55,980 nt of DNA from Streptomyces sp. yr375 (GTDB lineage Bacteria; Actinomycetota; Actinomycetes; Streptomycetales; Streptomycetaceae): assembly GCF_900110755.1 (NCBI RefSeq), contig NZ_FOFF01000054.1, forward strand, positions 1 to 55,980. Direction: 5' to 3'. The translations under genes were made by a program, and so were the position numbers. Under the pieces are notes generated by a model, which saw only the letters and a list, made by a program, of their open reading frames with translations, did no database searches and was not told the origin of the DNA. Of this stretch, positions 24,414 to 32,836 are shown one piece after another (position 1 is the first letter of the stretch; the number at the start of each line of letters is the position of its first letter).

Positions 24414-26813
24414 GTGAGACCCAACCCCCGCAAGCGCACCACCGTCGGCGCGGCCCTGCTCTCCAGCGCCGCCCTCCTGGCCCTCGGTGTCCAGACGGTT
24501 CCGGCCACCGCGCTGCCCGCCGCCCCGCACCCCGGCCCTCTGCGCACCGGCAGCCTGCCCGCCGACCTCACGCCCGCCCAGCGCACGACGCTCATCAAGA
24601 GCGCCGAGGCGCGCACGACGCAGACCGCCGACACCCTGGGTCTGGGCGCCCAGGAGAAGCTGGTCGTCAAGGACGTCGTGAAGGACAACGACGGCACCGT
24701 GCACACGCGCTACGAGCGCACCTACGCCGGACTGCCCGTCCTCGGCGGCGACCTGGTCGTGCACACGCCCCCGGCGTCCGTGGCCGCCGGCACGGTGAGC
24801 ACGACGTTCAACAACAACCGCCGTACCGTGTCGGTCAGGTCCACGACCGCCACGTACAGCAAGACGGCCGCCGAGTCCAAGGCCCTGACGGCCGCCAAGG
24901 CGCTCGACGCGAAGGACCCCGCCGCGCAGAGCGCCCGCAAGGTGATCTGGGCCGGCGAGGGCACGCCCAAGCTCGCCTGGGAGACGGTCGTCAGCGGTCT
25001 CCAGGACGACGGGACGCCGAGCAAACTGCACGTCATCACCGACGCCGCCACCGGCGCGAAGCTCTCCCAGTACGAGGGCGTCGAGACCGGCACCGGCAAC
25101 ACGCAGTACAGCGGCACCGTCAGCCTGTCGACGACCCTGTCCGGGTCGACGTACCAGCTCTACGACACCACGCGCGGCGGCCACAAGACGTACAGCCTGA
25201 ACAACGCCACGTCGGGCACCGGCACCCTGATGACGGACTCCGACGACGTGTGGGGCACCGGAGCCGGCTCCAACACCCAGACGGCCGGCGCGGACGCCGC
25301 CTACGGAGCCCAGGAGACCTGGGACTTCTACAAGAACACCTTCGGCCGCAGCGGCATCAAGAACGACGGCGTGGCCGCGTACTCGCGCGTCCACTACAGC
25401 TCGGCCTACGTCAACGCCTTCTGGGACGACGACTGCTTCTGCATGACCTACGGCGACGGCTCCGGCAGCACCCACGCGCTGACCTCGCTGGACGTCGCCG
25501 GTCACGAGATGAGCCACGGCGTCACCTCCAACACGGCGGGGCTCGACTACACCGGCGAGTCGGGCGGCCTGAACGAGGCCACCTCCGACATCTTCGGCAC
25601 CGGCGTCGAGTTCTACGCCAACAACTCCTCCGACGTCGGTGACTACCTCATCGGCGAGAAGATCGACATCAACGGCGACGGCACGCCGCTGCGTTACATG
25701 GACGAGCCCGACAAGGACGGCGGCTCGGCCGACAGTTGGTACTCGGGCGTCGGCAACCTGGACGTGCACTACTCCTCGGGCCCCGCGAACCACATGTTCT
25801 ACCTGCTCTCCGAGGGCAGCGGCAGTAAGACCATCAACGGCGTCACCTACAACAGCCCGACCTCCGACGGGGTCGCCGTCGCCGGCATCGGCCGGGCCGC
25901 GGCGCTGCAGATCTGGTACAAGGCGCTGACGACGTACATGACGTCCAGCACCAACTACGCGGGCGCCCGCACCGCCGCCCTCAGCGCCGCCGCGGCGCTG
26001 TACGGCTCCAGCTCCGCCCAGTACGCGGGCGTCGGCAACGCGTTCGCCGGCATCAACGTCGGCAGCCACATCACGGTCCCGTCGACAGGCGTCACGGTCA
26101 CCAACCCGGGCAGTCAGACCGCCACGGTCGGCACCGCGGTGAGCCTCCAGCTCTCGGCCAGCAGCACCAACAGCGGCACCCTGACCTACGCCGCCAGCGG
26201 ACTGCCCACCGGCCTGTCGATCAGCTCGACCGGTCTGATCTCGGGCACGCCGACCACGGCAGGCACCTACAGCACCACCGTCACGGTGACCGACTCGACC
26301 GGCGCCACCGGCACCGCGGCCTTCACCTGGACGGTCGGCTCCACCGGCGGCGGCTCCTGCACCGTGACGCAGCTCCTGGGCAACAACGGCTTCGAGTCGG
26401 GCAACACCACCTGGACGGCCTCCAGCGGTGTCATCACCAACTCCAGCAGCCAGGCGGCCCGCACCGGCTCCTACAAGGCGTGGCTTGACGGCTACGGATC
26501 GACCCACACCGACACGCTCTCGCAGTCGGTGACGATCCCCAGCGGCTGCACCAACACCACGTTCACCTTCTACCTCCACGTCGACACGGCCGAGACCTCC
26601 ACCAGCACCCAGTACGACAAGCTGACGGTCACCGCCGGATCGACCACCCTGGCCACGTACTCCAACCTCAATGCGGCCTCCGGCTACGTCCAGAAGTCCC
26701 TCAGCCTCGGGTCCTACGCGGGCAGCACCGTCGCCCTGAAGTTCTCCGGCGTCGAGGACTCCTCGCTCCAGACCAGCTTCGTCATCGACGACACCGCCGT
26801 CACGACCGGCTGA
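24414..26813 (+). CDS. Secreted M4-family (thermolysin-like) metalloprotease with Ig-like and C-terminal accessory domains
   Basis: 799 residues; AGGAG five bases before the GTG. A signal peptide (RTTVGAALLSSAALLALGVQTVPATA) leads to an FTP/PepSY propeptide (LGAQEKLVVKDVVKDNDGTVHTRYERTYAGLPVLGGD). The catalytic domain has GHEMSH (His364, Glu365, His368), the third ligand in GGLNEATSD and the substrate histidine in DVHYSSGPANH. A He_PIG/Ig-like module (VTNPGSQTATVGTAVSLQLSA...FTWTV) and a final beta-sandwich (TQLLGNNGFESGNTTWTASS...FVIDDTAVTTG) follow the usual M4 C-terminal domain. Function: extracellular protein degradation after self-processing. It is a close paralogue of the gene at 51541 and ends at a strong bidirectional terminator. 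Confidence 0.95.
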   Translation: MRPNPRKRTTVGAALLSSAALLALGVQTVPATALPAAPHPGPLRTGSLPADLTPAQRTTLIKSAEARTTQTADTLGLGAQEKLVVKDVVKDNDGTVHTRYERTYAGLPVLGGDLVVHTPPASVAAGTVSTTFNNNRRTVSVRSTTATYSKTAAESKALTAAKALDAKDPAAQSARKVIWAGEGTPKLAWETVVSGLQDDGTPSKLHVITDAATGAKLSQYEGVETGTGNTQYSGTVSLSTTLSGSTYQLYDTTRGGHKTYSLNNATSGTGTLMTDSDDVWGTGAGSNTQTAGADAAYGAQETWDFYKNTFGRSGIKNDGVAAYSRVHYSSAYVNAFWDDDCFCMTYGDGSGSTHALTSLDVAGHEMSHGVTSNTAGLDYTGESGGLNEATSDIFGTGVEFYANNSSDVGDYLIGEKIDINGDGTPLRYMDEPDKDGGSADSWYSGVGNLDVHYSSGPANHMFYLLSEGSGSKTINGVTYNSPTSDGVAVAGIGRAAALQIWYKALTTYMTSSTNYAGARTAALSAAAALYGSSSAQYAGVGNAFAGINVGSHITVPSTGVTVTNPGSQTATVGTAVSLQLSASSTNSGTLTYAASGLPTGLSISSTGLISGTPTTAGTYSTTVTVTDSTGATGTAAFTWTVGSTGGGSCTVTQLLGNNGFESGNTTWTASSGVITNSSSQAARTGSYKAWLDGYGSTHTDTLSQSVTIPSGCTNTTFTFYLHVDTAETSTSTQYDKLTVTAGSTTLATYSNLNAASGYVQKSLSLGSYAGSTVALKFSGVEDSSLQTSFVIDDTAVTTG

Positions 26814-26828
26814 TCCGCCCCGCCAGAC

Positions 26829-26869
26829 CGACGTCCCGCACCCGGGCTCTCCCCGGGTGCGGGACGTCG
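26829..26869. terminator. Bidirectional terminator between protease and glucanase genes
   Basis: A perfect 18-bp stem (CGACGTCCCGCACCCGGG with its complement) around a CTCTC loop, placed between two convergent genes, 16 bases after one stop and 16 bases after the other. Confidence 0.88.
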
Positions 26870-26884
26870 TCGTGTCGTGTCCGC

Positions 26885-28078
26885 TCAGTTCAGCGGGTCG
26901 AGCGTGAGGTACGCCTCGCGCGGCGCGCCGTCGTGCACGAGCGACTCCTGCTGTCCGACGTCGTCGAAGGCGAACGCGTACGCCTTCCCGTCGGCCGTCC
27001 GGGCGTGGATCGCGCGGGCGTAGTGGTTGGTCACCGCGTCCCGGTAGAAGTCCGCCGGCGTGGTGTCCGGCTGGTCGGGACGGGTGAGGAGCGTGGAGCG
27101 GTTGAAGCCCGCGCACAGGGTGCGGGAGATCGGCCCGCGCACGGCGTCGTTCGGGGCGTCGAGGAGCCGGTGGCAGCCGAAGACGCTGGAGGCGTCCGGC
27201 TTCTGGAAGCTCGTCACGACCGCACCGGAGGAATCGGTGAAGTTGAGGACGCCGCCCGCGACCCGGCCGTAGTACTTCGTGGCGGGCCGGTCGGCGAACG
27301 GCGTGACGGTCAGGGTCGTGGTGGCGTACTTCTGCCAGACGCGGTCGACGTAGTCGTCCATGACGTTCGCCGGGAGCGCGCCCGTCTCCACCCCGTACAG
27401 CGGGGCGAGCGCCCGCAGCACGGTTCCGTCAGGCCGGGTCTGGATCAGGTTCGCCCAGCCGCCGCCCTGCGCGCGCAGGGCGGAGAAGAACCCGGTGTAG
27501 CCGCCCGCCTTGAGGCGCCCGGTGCTGACGGTGCTTCCGTCGCCGCGCTGCACGCCGACGGCATACGGCGCGGAGAACATGTCGACCTGGGTGCTGTTGA
27601 GCCACAGCCCGGAGTCGTTGAGCGTGTACTCCGACCAGTTGAACAGGGTGTTCCGGTTGGGGTCGCTCGGGTTCTGCACGGCCGGCTGCACCAGCCCGCC
27701 GGTGGTGAGCCGGAAGTCGAGCTTCTGTCCGTACGAGAAGTAGATCCGGCCCGAGAACTTCGGGATCCGGATCGTGGCGGACTGTCCGGCGGCCGGTCCC
27801 GCGATCGACGCGTCGGGCGCCGGCGTGGGCGGGTTGCCGCCGGCCGGCCACGCGTGGAAGCCGCCGTTCGCGTCGGCCCAGCCCTGCTGTCCCGTCGTCA
27901 GGAGGGTGCCGAGGTCGTAGACGTACAGGGCGTCGCCACGGCCCGAGTTGTTGGTGATCTTCAGTGGGACGGTGTCGGGGACGGCGGCCGCGGCCGGCGG
28001 TCCGAGGGTGAGCAGCGTGCCGGTGAGGGTGACCGCCGCGAGCAGTGCCGTCGTGATCCTGGTGACCTTCGATAACAC
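26885..28078 (-). CDS. Secreted GH64 beta-1,3-glucanase (laminaripentaose-producing type)
   Basis: 397 residues. Signal peptide (TTALLAAVTLTGTLLTLGPPAAAA) followed by a thaumatin-like barrel: VPLKITNNSGRGDALYVYDLG, RIPKFSGRIYFSYGQKLDF. The GH64 catalytic pair is present, Glu150 in FNWSEYTLNDSG and Asp166 in STQVDMFSAPY, with the 16-residue spacing known from the Streptomyces matensis enzyme; precursor length also matches (about 400). It should cleave beta-1,3-glucan outside the cell, releasing laminaripentaose. The GTG has GGAGG six bases ahead. A consensus -35 and a perfect LacI-type palindrome lie directly upstream, so sugar-controlled repression is likely. Confidence 0.93.
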   Translation of the reverse strand: MLSKVTRITTALLAAVTLTGTLLTLGPPAAAAVPDTVPLKITNNSGRGDALYVYDLGTLLTTGQQGWADANGGFHAWPAGGNPPTPAPDASIAGPAAGQSATIRIPKFSGRIYFSYGQKLDFRLTTGGLVQPAVQNPSDPNRNTLFNWSEYTLNDSGLWLNSTQVDMFSAPYAVGVQRGDGSTVSTGRLKAGGYTGFFSALRAQGGGWANLIQTRPDGTVLRALAPLYGVETGALPANVMDDYVDRVWQKYATTTLTVTPFADRPATKYYGRVAGGVLNFTDSSGAVVTSFQKPDASSVFGCHRLLDAPNDAVRGPISRTLCAGFNRSTLLTRPDQPDTTPADFYRDAVTNHYARAIHARTADGKAYAFAFDDVGQQESLVHDGAPREAYLTLDPLN

Positions 28079-28093
28079 TCTCCACCTCCGTGT

Positions 28094-28109
28094 TTGAGAG
28101 CGCTCTCAA
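28094..28109 (-). promoter_or_regulatory. LacI-family operator of the GH64 gene
   Basis: TTGAGAGCGCTCTCAA is a perfect 16-bp palindrome with the central CG typical of LacI/CebR-type operators. It overlaps the predicted -10/transcription start and ends 15 bases from the GTG. The cognate repressor is not next to the gene. Confidence 0.75.
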
Positions 28110-28136
28110 CGTGGCATTGGGGTGTGCTCATGTCAA
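28108..28136 (-). promoter_or_regulatory. Promoter of the GH64 gene
   Basis: On the minus strand TTGACA (28131-28136) is followed after 17 bases by CACGTT (28108-28113). The operator palindrome overlaps the -10 end. Confidence 0.55.
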
Positions 28137-28182
28137 CATCGCGAACAGGTGTGAACGGGCGTGAACGAGCGGGAACGCGAGA

Positions 28183-28217
28183 GGGCGCCCGTGGCGGACG
28201 GTGAGCCGCGGGCGCCC
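28183..28217 (-). terminator. Putative terminator of the dienelactone hydrolase gene
   Basis: GGGCGCCCG and CGGGCGCCC form a perfect 9-bp stem with a 17-base loop, about 60 bases after the stop at 28280. Repeated GGGATCAG blocks between stop and stem (28241-28273) have no clear role. Confidence 0.45.
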
Positions 28218-28279
28218 CTGTGGCGGACGGGGTTCAAAAAGGGATCAGTGAACAGTGATCAGGGATTGGTGAAAAGGGA

Positions 28280-29035
28280 TCAGAAGGTGCGCTTGAGGAG
28301 ATCCAGCAGCGCGGCCCAGTGCCGCTCCGCACCCGCCTCGTTGTAGGCGGAGGTGTCGGCCTGCGTGTAACCGTGCTCGGCGCCGGTGTAGACCTCGCAG
28401 GTGTGCCGGACCCCGGCCGCGGTGAGGGCGTCCGCGAACCGCTCGATGTCCTCGGGCGGCAGGGACGAGTCGTTGTCCGCGTGGCCGAAGTACACCTCGG
28501 CCGTGATGCGCTCGGCCGACAGGTGCGGACTGTCCGGGGTGTCGGTGACGAGCCGCCCGCCGTGGAAACCGGCCGCCGCCGCGACCCGGTCCGGGTGCGC
28601 GCCCGCGGTCCACAGCACGAGCCGCGCGCCCATGCAGTACCCGGTCAGGCCCACGGGGCCGTCCGCCACCAGCTCGCTCTGCTCGAGCCACCGCAGGTAG
28701 GCGCCGGCGTCCCGCTCCACCAGCTCCTGGGTGAGCGACAGCATGATCGGGTAGATGGCCTCGAAGATCTCCGGACGCGCGCCCGGGTCGATGAACTCGG
28801 GCAGCTCCACGACGGGGGCCCGCCCGTTGCGGTAGAACACGTTGGGCACCAGCACCGCGTAGCCGGCCTCGGCCAGCCGGTCGGCCATGGCCCGCAGATG
28901 CGGGCGCAGCCCGAAGGCGTCCTGGTAGAGCAGCACGCCCGGCCGGGGAGTCCCGTCACCGGGATGGGCGAAGTAGGCGTCGACGACGCCGTCCTCGGTG
29001 GGGATGTCAACTGCGGTTCCCTGAACGGAGGTCAT
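28280..29035 (-). CDS. Dienelactone hydrolase family protein
   Basis: 251-residue alpha/beta hydrolase. The DLH catalytic triad is visible: cysteine nucleophile in GLTGYCMGARL, aspartate in YFGHADNDSSLP and histidine in TGAEHGYTQAD. The N-terminal VDAYFAHPGDGTPRPGVLLYQDAFGLRPHLRAMADRLAEAGYAVLVPNVFYR is also typical. Such enzymes open dienelactones in chlorocatechol breakdown or act on other esters and lactones in the cytoplasm. The ATG at 29035 has GAGG seven bases ahead and is preferred over the longer frame. No aromatic-catabolism genes are adjacent, so the physiological substrate is unknown. Confidence 0.9.
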   Translation of the reverse strand: MTSVQGTAVDIPTEDGVVDAYFAHPGDGTPRPGVLLYQDAFGLRPHLRAMADRLAEAGYAVLVPNVFYRNGRAPVVELPEFIDPGARPEIFEAIYPIMLSLTQELVERDAGAYLRWLEQSELVADGPVGLTGYCMGARLVLWTAGAHPDRVAAAAGFHGGRLVTDTPDSPHLSAERITAEVYFGHADNDSSLPPEDIERFADALTAAGVRHTCEVYTGAEHGYTQADTSAYNEAGAERHWAALLDLLKRTF

Positions 29036-29164
29036 GGGGGAGCCTCTCTGCGCGATGCACGGCGACAAGGGGTCATCAGGCCCGGCAGGACCGGGCACCG
29101 GCCATCGTTGCACGCACCGTTCACCTGTTCGTGAGGACCCCCGGCACGACGGACGCCCCGCGGC

Positions 29165-29785
29165 CTACTCGAACCGGGAGGTGTCGCCCGCCCCGTGCCG
29201 CACGATCTTCGCCTCGCCGTCGGAGAAGTCGACGACCGTCGTCGGCTCGGTGCCGCAGTCCCCGGAGTCCAGCACACCGTCCACCACATGGTCGAGCCGG
29301 TCCTTGATCTCCCAGCCCTGCGTCATCGGCTGCGCCTCCCCGGGCAGCAACAGCGTGCTGGACAGCAGGGGTTCGCCCAGCTCGGCGAGGAGCGCCTGAG
29401 TGGCGACGTGGTCCGGAATGCGCACGCCCACCGTCTTCTTCTTCGGGTGCTGGAGCATACGCGGCACCTCCTTCGTCGCCGGCAGGATGAAGGTGTAACT
29501 GCCGGGCGTCGACGCCTTGATCGCGCGGAACACGTCCTTGTCCACCCGCACGAACTGGCCGAGCTGCGCGAAGTCCTGGCAGACCAGGGTGAAGTGGTGC
29601 CGGTCGTCCAGCTCGCGGATGGCCCGGATCCGGTCGATGCCGTCCTTGCTGCCCAGCCGGCAGCCGAGCGCGTAGCAGGAATCCGTCGGGTACGCGATCA
29701 GGGCGTCCGCCCGGATCGCGGCGGCGACCTGGGAGATGATGCGGGGCTGGGGGTTCTCGGGGTGCACGTCGTAGTACTTGGCCAT
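29165..29785 (-). CDS. YciO/Sua5/YrdC-family protein (threonylcarbamoyl-AMP synthase-like)
   Basis: 206 residues, the same length as E. coli YciO. The fold is recognisable from IISQVAAAIRADALIAYPTDSCYALGCRLGSKDGIDRIRAIRELDDRHHFTLVC, the PGSYTFILPATKEVPR strand, KKKTVGVRIPDH, and the late PTTVVDFSDGEAKIVRHGAGDTSRFE. YrdC/Sua5 enzymes make threonylcarbamoyl-AMP for tRNA t6A; the YciO branch is a paralogue with weak or uncertain activity, and this sequence looks nearer YciO (KYYDVHPENPQPR start). No clear ribosome binding site precedes the ATG. It appears monocistronic and divergent from the PucR-like regulator. Confidence 0.9.
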   Translation of the reverse strand: MAKYYDVHPENPQPRIISQVAAAIRADALIAYPTDSCYALGCRLGSKDGIDRIRAIRELDDRHHFTLVCQDFAQLGQFVRVDKDVFRAIKASTPGSYTFILPATKEVPRMLQHPKKKTVGVRIPDHVATQALLAELGEPLLSSTLLLPGEAQPMTQGWEIKDRLDHVVDGVLDSGDCGTEPTTVVDFSDGEAKIVRHGAGDTSRFE

Positions 29786-29959
29786 TGGCCGAGCTTATGC
29801 CGTGCCACGGAGCGAGGCCGCGCAGGACCCTCGTCCGCAGGTCAGGACCCTGCGGGCGGCCGGGCCGCGCCTTGCGGGCCGGGCCGTGTGAGGTAACGTT
29901 TCCGACCGATATGACTGGTTCGGCCCGCGTGGGCCGGGAGGACGAGGAGAGCGCGGAAG

Positions 29960-31495
29960 ATGGCCGCCCGGGACGACGAGCACCGCCACAGCGACCCGGC
30001 GGACGGCGCCGACCCGGCGTGGGCGCGGCAACTCCTCGACCATCTGCGCCCCACCGGACGCGACGTCCGCCGCGTCGTCGACTGGCTGGCGGACACCACC
30101 GACGCGACCGTCTCCCTGCGCGACGACACCGGCACCGCCCTCGCCGGACCGCTCGTCCCGCTCGACGAGAGCCTCGTCGCCGACATCACCGGCGGCCGCA
30201 TCGCCTCCGCCGCCTGGGAGGGCGAGGGCACATTCGCGCGCCTGATCAGGGTCGAACTCCCGGGCCCCGGCGCGGCCGGCGTGCTCGCCGTGGCCCGCAC
30301 CAGCCCCTTCGACCGGCGCGCCGCCGGCATCGTCACGCACACCGCGGCCGTCCTCGAAGTCCTCCTGCGCGCCGAGCAGACCGCGGCGACCGGACACCGC
30401 CTCGCCCGCGCCACCGCCGACCTGCGCCTCGCCATCCTGCAACTGCTCATGGTCGAGGACACCGTCGCCGCCCGCCGTGTCGCCGCCGGCCTGTGGCCCG
30501 GCCTGCTGGACACCGACACCGCCTGCGTCTACGTCGTCGAGAGCAGCCCCGAGGAACGCGACCGGCTCGCCGCCGCCTGCCTGGCGGCGACCCGCGACGA
30601 GGCACTCGTCGTACGCTGCCCCGCCATGGCCGGCCACGTCATCGTCGTCGTCCCCGACGACAGCACAGGACACGCGCTGCGCACCCTGTGCGACCGCAAC
30701 CCCGGCGCGTTCCTCGGCGGCAGCGTCCGGCAGAGCCTCGCCCGCACCGCCACCGCCTACGGGCAGGCCGTCAGCGCCCTCGCCGTCGCCCGCTTCCGCC
30801 CCGACCAGACGGCCGTCTACGCCGAACGCACCCACCCCGAACGCCTGATGGACCCCGCCGTCCTGCGCACCTGGACGACCCGGCTGCTGCGCCCCCTCGA
30901 CACCCTCCCGCACCACACCCGCGCCGAACTCCTCGCCACCACCCGGCTCGGCCTGGAGTTCACGGCCGTGAACGCGGCGAAGGTGCTCGGGGTGAGCCGC
31001 AACACCGTCCGAGCCCGGATGGAACGCGTCGAGACCCTGCTGCGCACCGACTTCTCCGACCTCACCGTCCGGGCCGCCGTCCACCTCGCCCTCAACACCC
31101 AGATCGGCATCGCGGGCGACCCGACCGGCCCCGCGGCCGCCCCCGCCCGCCTCGGCGAACTGCTCACCGGGCCCGCGCTGCGCACCTGGGCGCAGGACCT
31201 GCTGGCCCGGCTCGACATCGACGGCCGCGACCTGCGCGGCACCCTGCGCGCCTGGATCGCCGTCGGCGGCAACGCCGAACGGGCCGCCCACCTGCTGGGC
31301 GTGCACGCGCAGACCGTCCGCGAACACGTCCGCAGCGCCGAGCCCGTCCTCGAACGCCAGCTCCTCGCCGCCGGCAGCGACCTCTACGAAGTCGTCCTCG
31401 CCCATCTCGCGGTCGGCGACCTCGACCAGCCCGACCTGCACGAACACACCCAACGGGCGGAATCGGGCCATCCGGACGCACCTGTGCACAGGTGA
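29960..31495 (+). CDS. PucR-like transcriptional regulator with two C-terminal HTH segments
   Basis: 511 residues. The N-terminal half looks like a GAF-like sensing region (VVDWLADTTDATVSLRDDTGTALAG...RRAAGIVTHTAAVLEVLLRAEQ), a GGDEF-like/CdaR spacer follows, then FTAVNAAKVLGVSRNTVRARMERVETLL, a PucR-type helix-turn-helix, and a second similar segment GGNAERAAHLLGVHAQTVREHVRSAEPVL. Two HTH units in tandem are characteristic of this streptomycete group. GGAAG is close to the ATG at 29960. It converges with the P450 end of the conservon; a terminator lies between. Target and ligand are unknown. Confidence 0.82.
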   Translation: MAARDDEHRHSDPADGADPAWARQLLDHLRPTGRDVRRVVDWLADTTDATVSLRDDTGTALAGPLVPLDESLVADITGGRIASAAWEGEGTFARLIRVELPGPGAAGVLAVARTSPFDRRAAGIVTHTAAVLEVLLRAEQTAATGHRLARATADLRLAILQLLMVEDTVAARRVAAGLWPGLLDTDTACVYVVESSPEERDRLAAACLAATRDEALVVRCPAMAGHVIVVVPDDSTGHALRTLCDRNPGAFLGGSVRQSLARTATAYGQAVSALAVARFRPDQTAVYAERTHPERLMDPAVLRTWTTRLLRPLDTLPHHTRAELLATTRLGLEFTAVNAAKVLGVSRNTVRARMERVETLLRTDFSDLTVRAAVHLALNTQIGIAGDPTGPAAAPARLGELLTGPALRTWAQDLLARLDIDGRDLRGTLRAWIAVGGNAERAAHLLGVHAQTVREHVRSAEPVLERQLLAAGSDLYEVVLAHLAVGDLDQPDLHEHTQRAESGHPDAPVHR

Positions 31496-31571
31496 GCCCT
31501 CCGGCCCCGGAAGCGGGCACCGGGACGATACACAACCCGGTCGCCGGGCACGTAGGTTCGAGGAGCCGCGG

Positions 31572-31604
31572 GGGTGCGACCGGCACGGGGGTCTGGTCGC
31601 ACCC
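31572..31604. terminator. Terminator between the regulator and the conservon
   Basis: GGGTGCGACC and GGTCGCACCC form a perfect 10-bp stem with a 13-base loop, 9 bases from the P450 stop at 31613 and 77 bases after the regulator stop; it can serve both strands. Confidence 0.7.
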
Positions 31605-31612
31605 GCGCAGGC

Positions 31613-32836
31613 TCAGTCCCGCAGCCGCACCGGGATCTCCTGCCAGCCGCTCGCGATGAACGACGGCACCTGCCGCAGCTCCCCGGCCGCCCCGTCCAGC
31701 CGCAGGTCGGGGAACCGGTCGAACAGCGCGGACAGCGCCGTCAGCGCCTCCATCCGGGCCAGCGGAGCCCCGATGCACCGGTGCACACCGAGCCCGAACG
31801 CCAGATGGTCGTCCGCCGCGCGCGCCGCGTCGAACACCTCCGCGTCCGCCCCGTAGTGCGCCGGGTCCACGTTCGCCGCCGCGTACGTCGTGATGATCGC
31901 GTCCCCGGCGGGGATCGTCACGTCACCCACCGTCAGGTCGCTGACCGCGAACCGCAGCGGCAGCGTCGCGATCGACGGGTACAGCCGCAGCGTCTCGTCC
32001 GCGACCGCGTCCCAGCCGAGCTCGCCGCCCCGCACCGCCGCCGACTGGCCGGGGCTGCGCAGCAGCGCCACCACCGCGTTCCCGATGAGGTTCACGGTCG
32101 TCTCGAAACCGGCCCCGATGACCAGCAGCAGCGTGTACAGCAGCTCCTCGTCGCCGAGCCGGTCGCCCTCCTCGTCGCGCACCCGGATCAGCTCGGTCGT
32201 CATGTCGTCGCCGGGGTGCTCGGCCTTGTGGGCGATCAGCGAGCCCAGCACCGTACCGATCTGCTCCTGCACGAACGCGGCGTGCTCCGGGCTCGGATCG
32301 GAGGTGTCCATGATCGCCGCGATGAGTCGGCCGGTCGCCGCCCGCAACTCCTCCGGCACCCCGAAGAGTTCACAGATGATCCGCATCGGCAGCGGGTACG
32401 CGAAGGCGGCCTTCAGGTCGACCGTGTCCGGGCCCTTCTCGAGCGCGTCCAGCAGCTCCCCGGTGATCGCCGCCACCCGCGCGGCCAGCGCCTCGGTACG
32501 CCGGTGGGTGAAGCTCGGCGCCACCAGCCTGCGCAGCCGCGCGTGGTCGGGGCCGTACGTCGAGAGCATGTTGATCACACCGACCCAGCCCAGGATCCAG
32601 CCCCAGGAGGGGTGGTCGGCGAGCTCCGGCCACTGCCGCCAGTGCCGCCGGGGGTCCTTGCTGACCCGCGGGTCCAGGATCAGCGCCTTGAGGGTGTCGT
32701 ACCCGGTGGGCGCCCAGGCCGGGATGCCGCCGGGCAGCTCCACGGGCACGATCGGGCCGAGGGCGCGCAGCCGGGCGCTCTCGGCATGCACATCGGCGCC
32801 GAACGGGTCGAGGGCGATGCGGTCGGTCACGCTCAC
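31613..32836 (-). CDS. Cytochrome P450, CYP154-like (conservon-associated)
   Basis: 407 residues. All P450 landmarks are present: I-helix IGAGFETTVNL, ExxR in VADETLRLYP, and heme-binding HLAFGLGVHRCIGAPLAR with the cysteine ligand. The pairing behind a CYP157-like gene at the end of a cvnABCD operon is the layout of S. coelicolor conservons that encode CYP157-CYP154 pairs. The GTG at 32836 overlaps the stop of the preceding P450 (GTGA) and has AGGAG seven bases ahead. It is probably the last gene of the operon. CYP154 members hydroxylate small macrolides, steroids and flavonoids in vitro; the natural substrate is unknown. Confidence 0.9.
   Translation of the reverse strand: MSVTDRIALDPFGADVHAESARLRALGPIVPVELPGGIPAWAPTGYDTLKALILDPRVSKDPRRHWRQWPELADHPSWGWILGWVGVINMLSTYGPDHARLRRLVAPSFTHRRTEALAARVAAITGELLDALEKGPDTVDLKAAFAYPLPMRIICELFGVPEELRAATGRLIAAIMDTSDPSPEHAAFVQEQIGTVLGSLIAHKAEHPGDDMTTELIRVRDEEGDRLGDEELLYTLLLVIGAGFETTVNLIGNAVVALLRSPGQSAAVRGGELGWDAVADETLRLYPSIATLPLRFAVSDLTVGDVTIPAGDAIITTYAAANVDPAHYGADAEVFDAARAADDHLAFGLGVHRCIGAPLARMEALTALSALFDRFPDLRLDGAAGELRQVPSFIASGWQEIPVRLRD

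Noticed and set aside
24045..27116. 1023-codon minus-strand open frame across the first M4 protease
   Set aside because: Low-complexity Gly/Val/Arg composition, antisense to a clear protease with catalytic motifs; a GC-driven shadow.
28241..28273. Repeated GGGATCAG/TGATC blocks after the dienelactone hydrolase gene as a mobile-element end
   Set aside because: No transposase or target duplication; short local repeats only.
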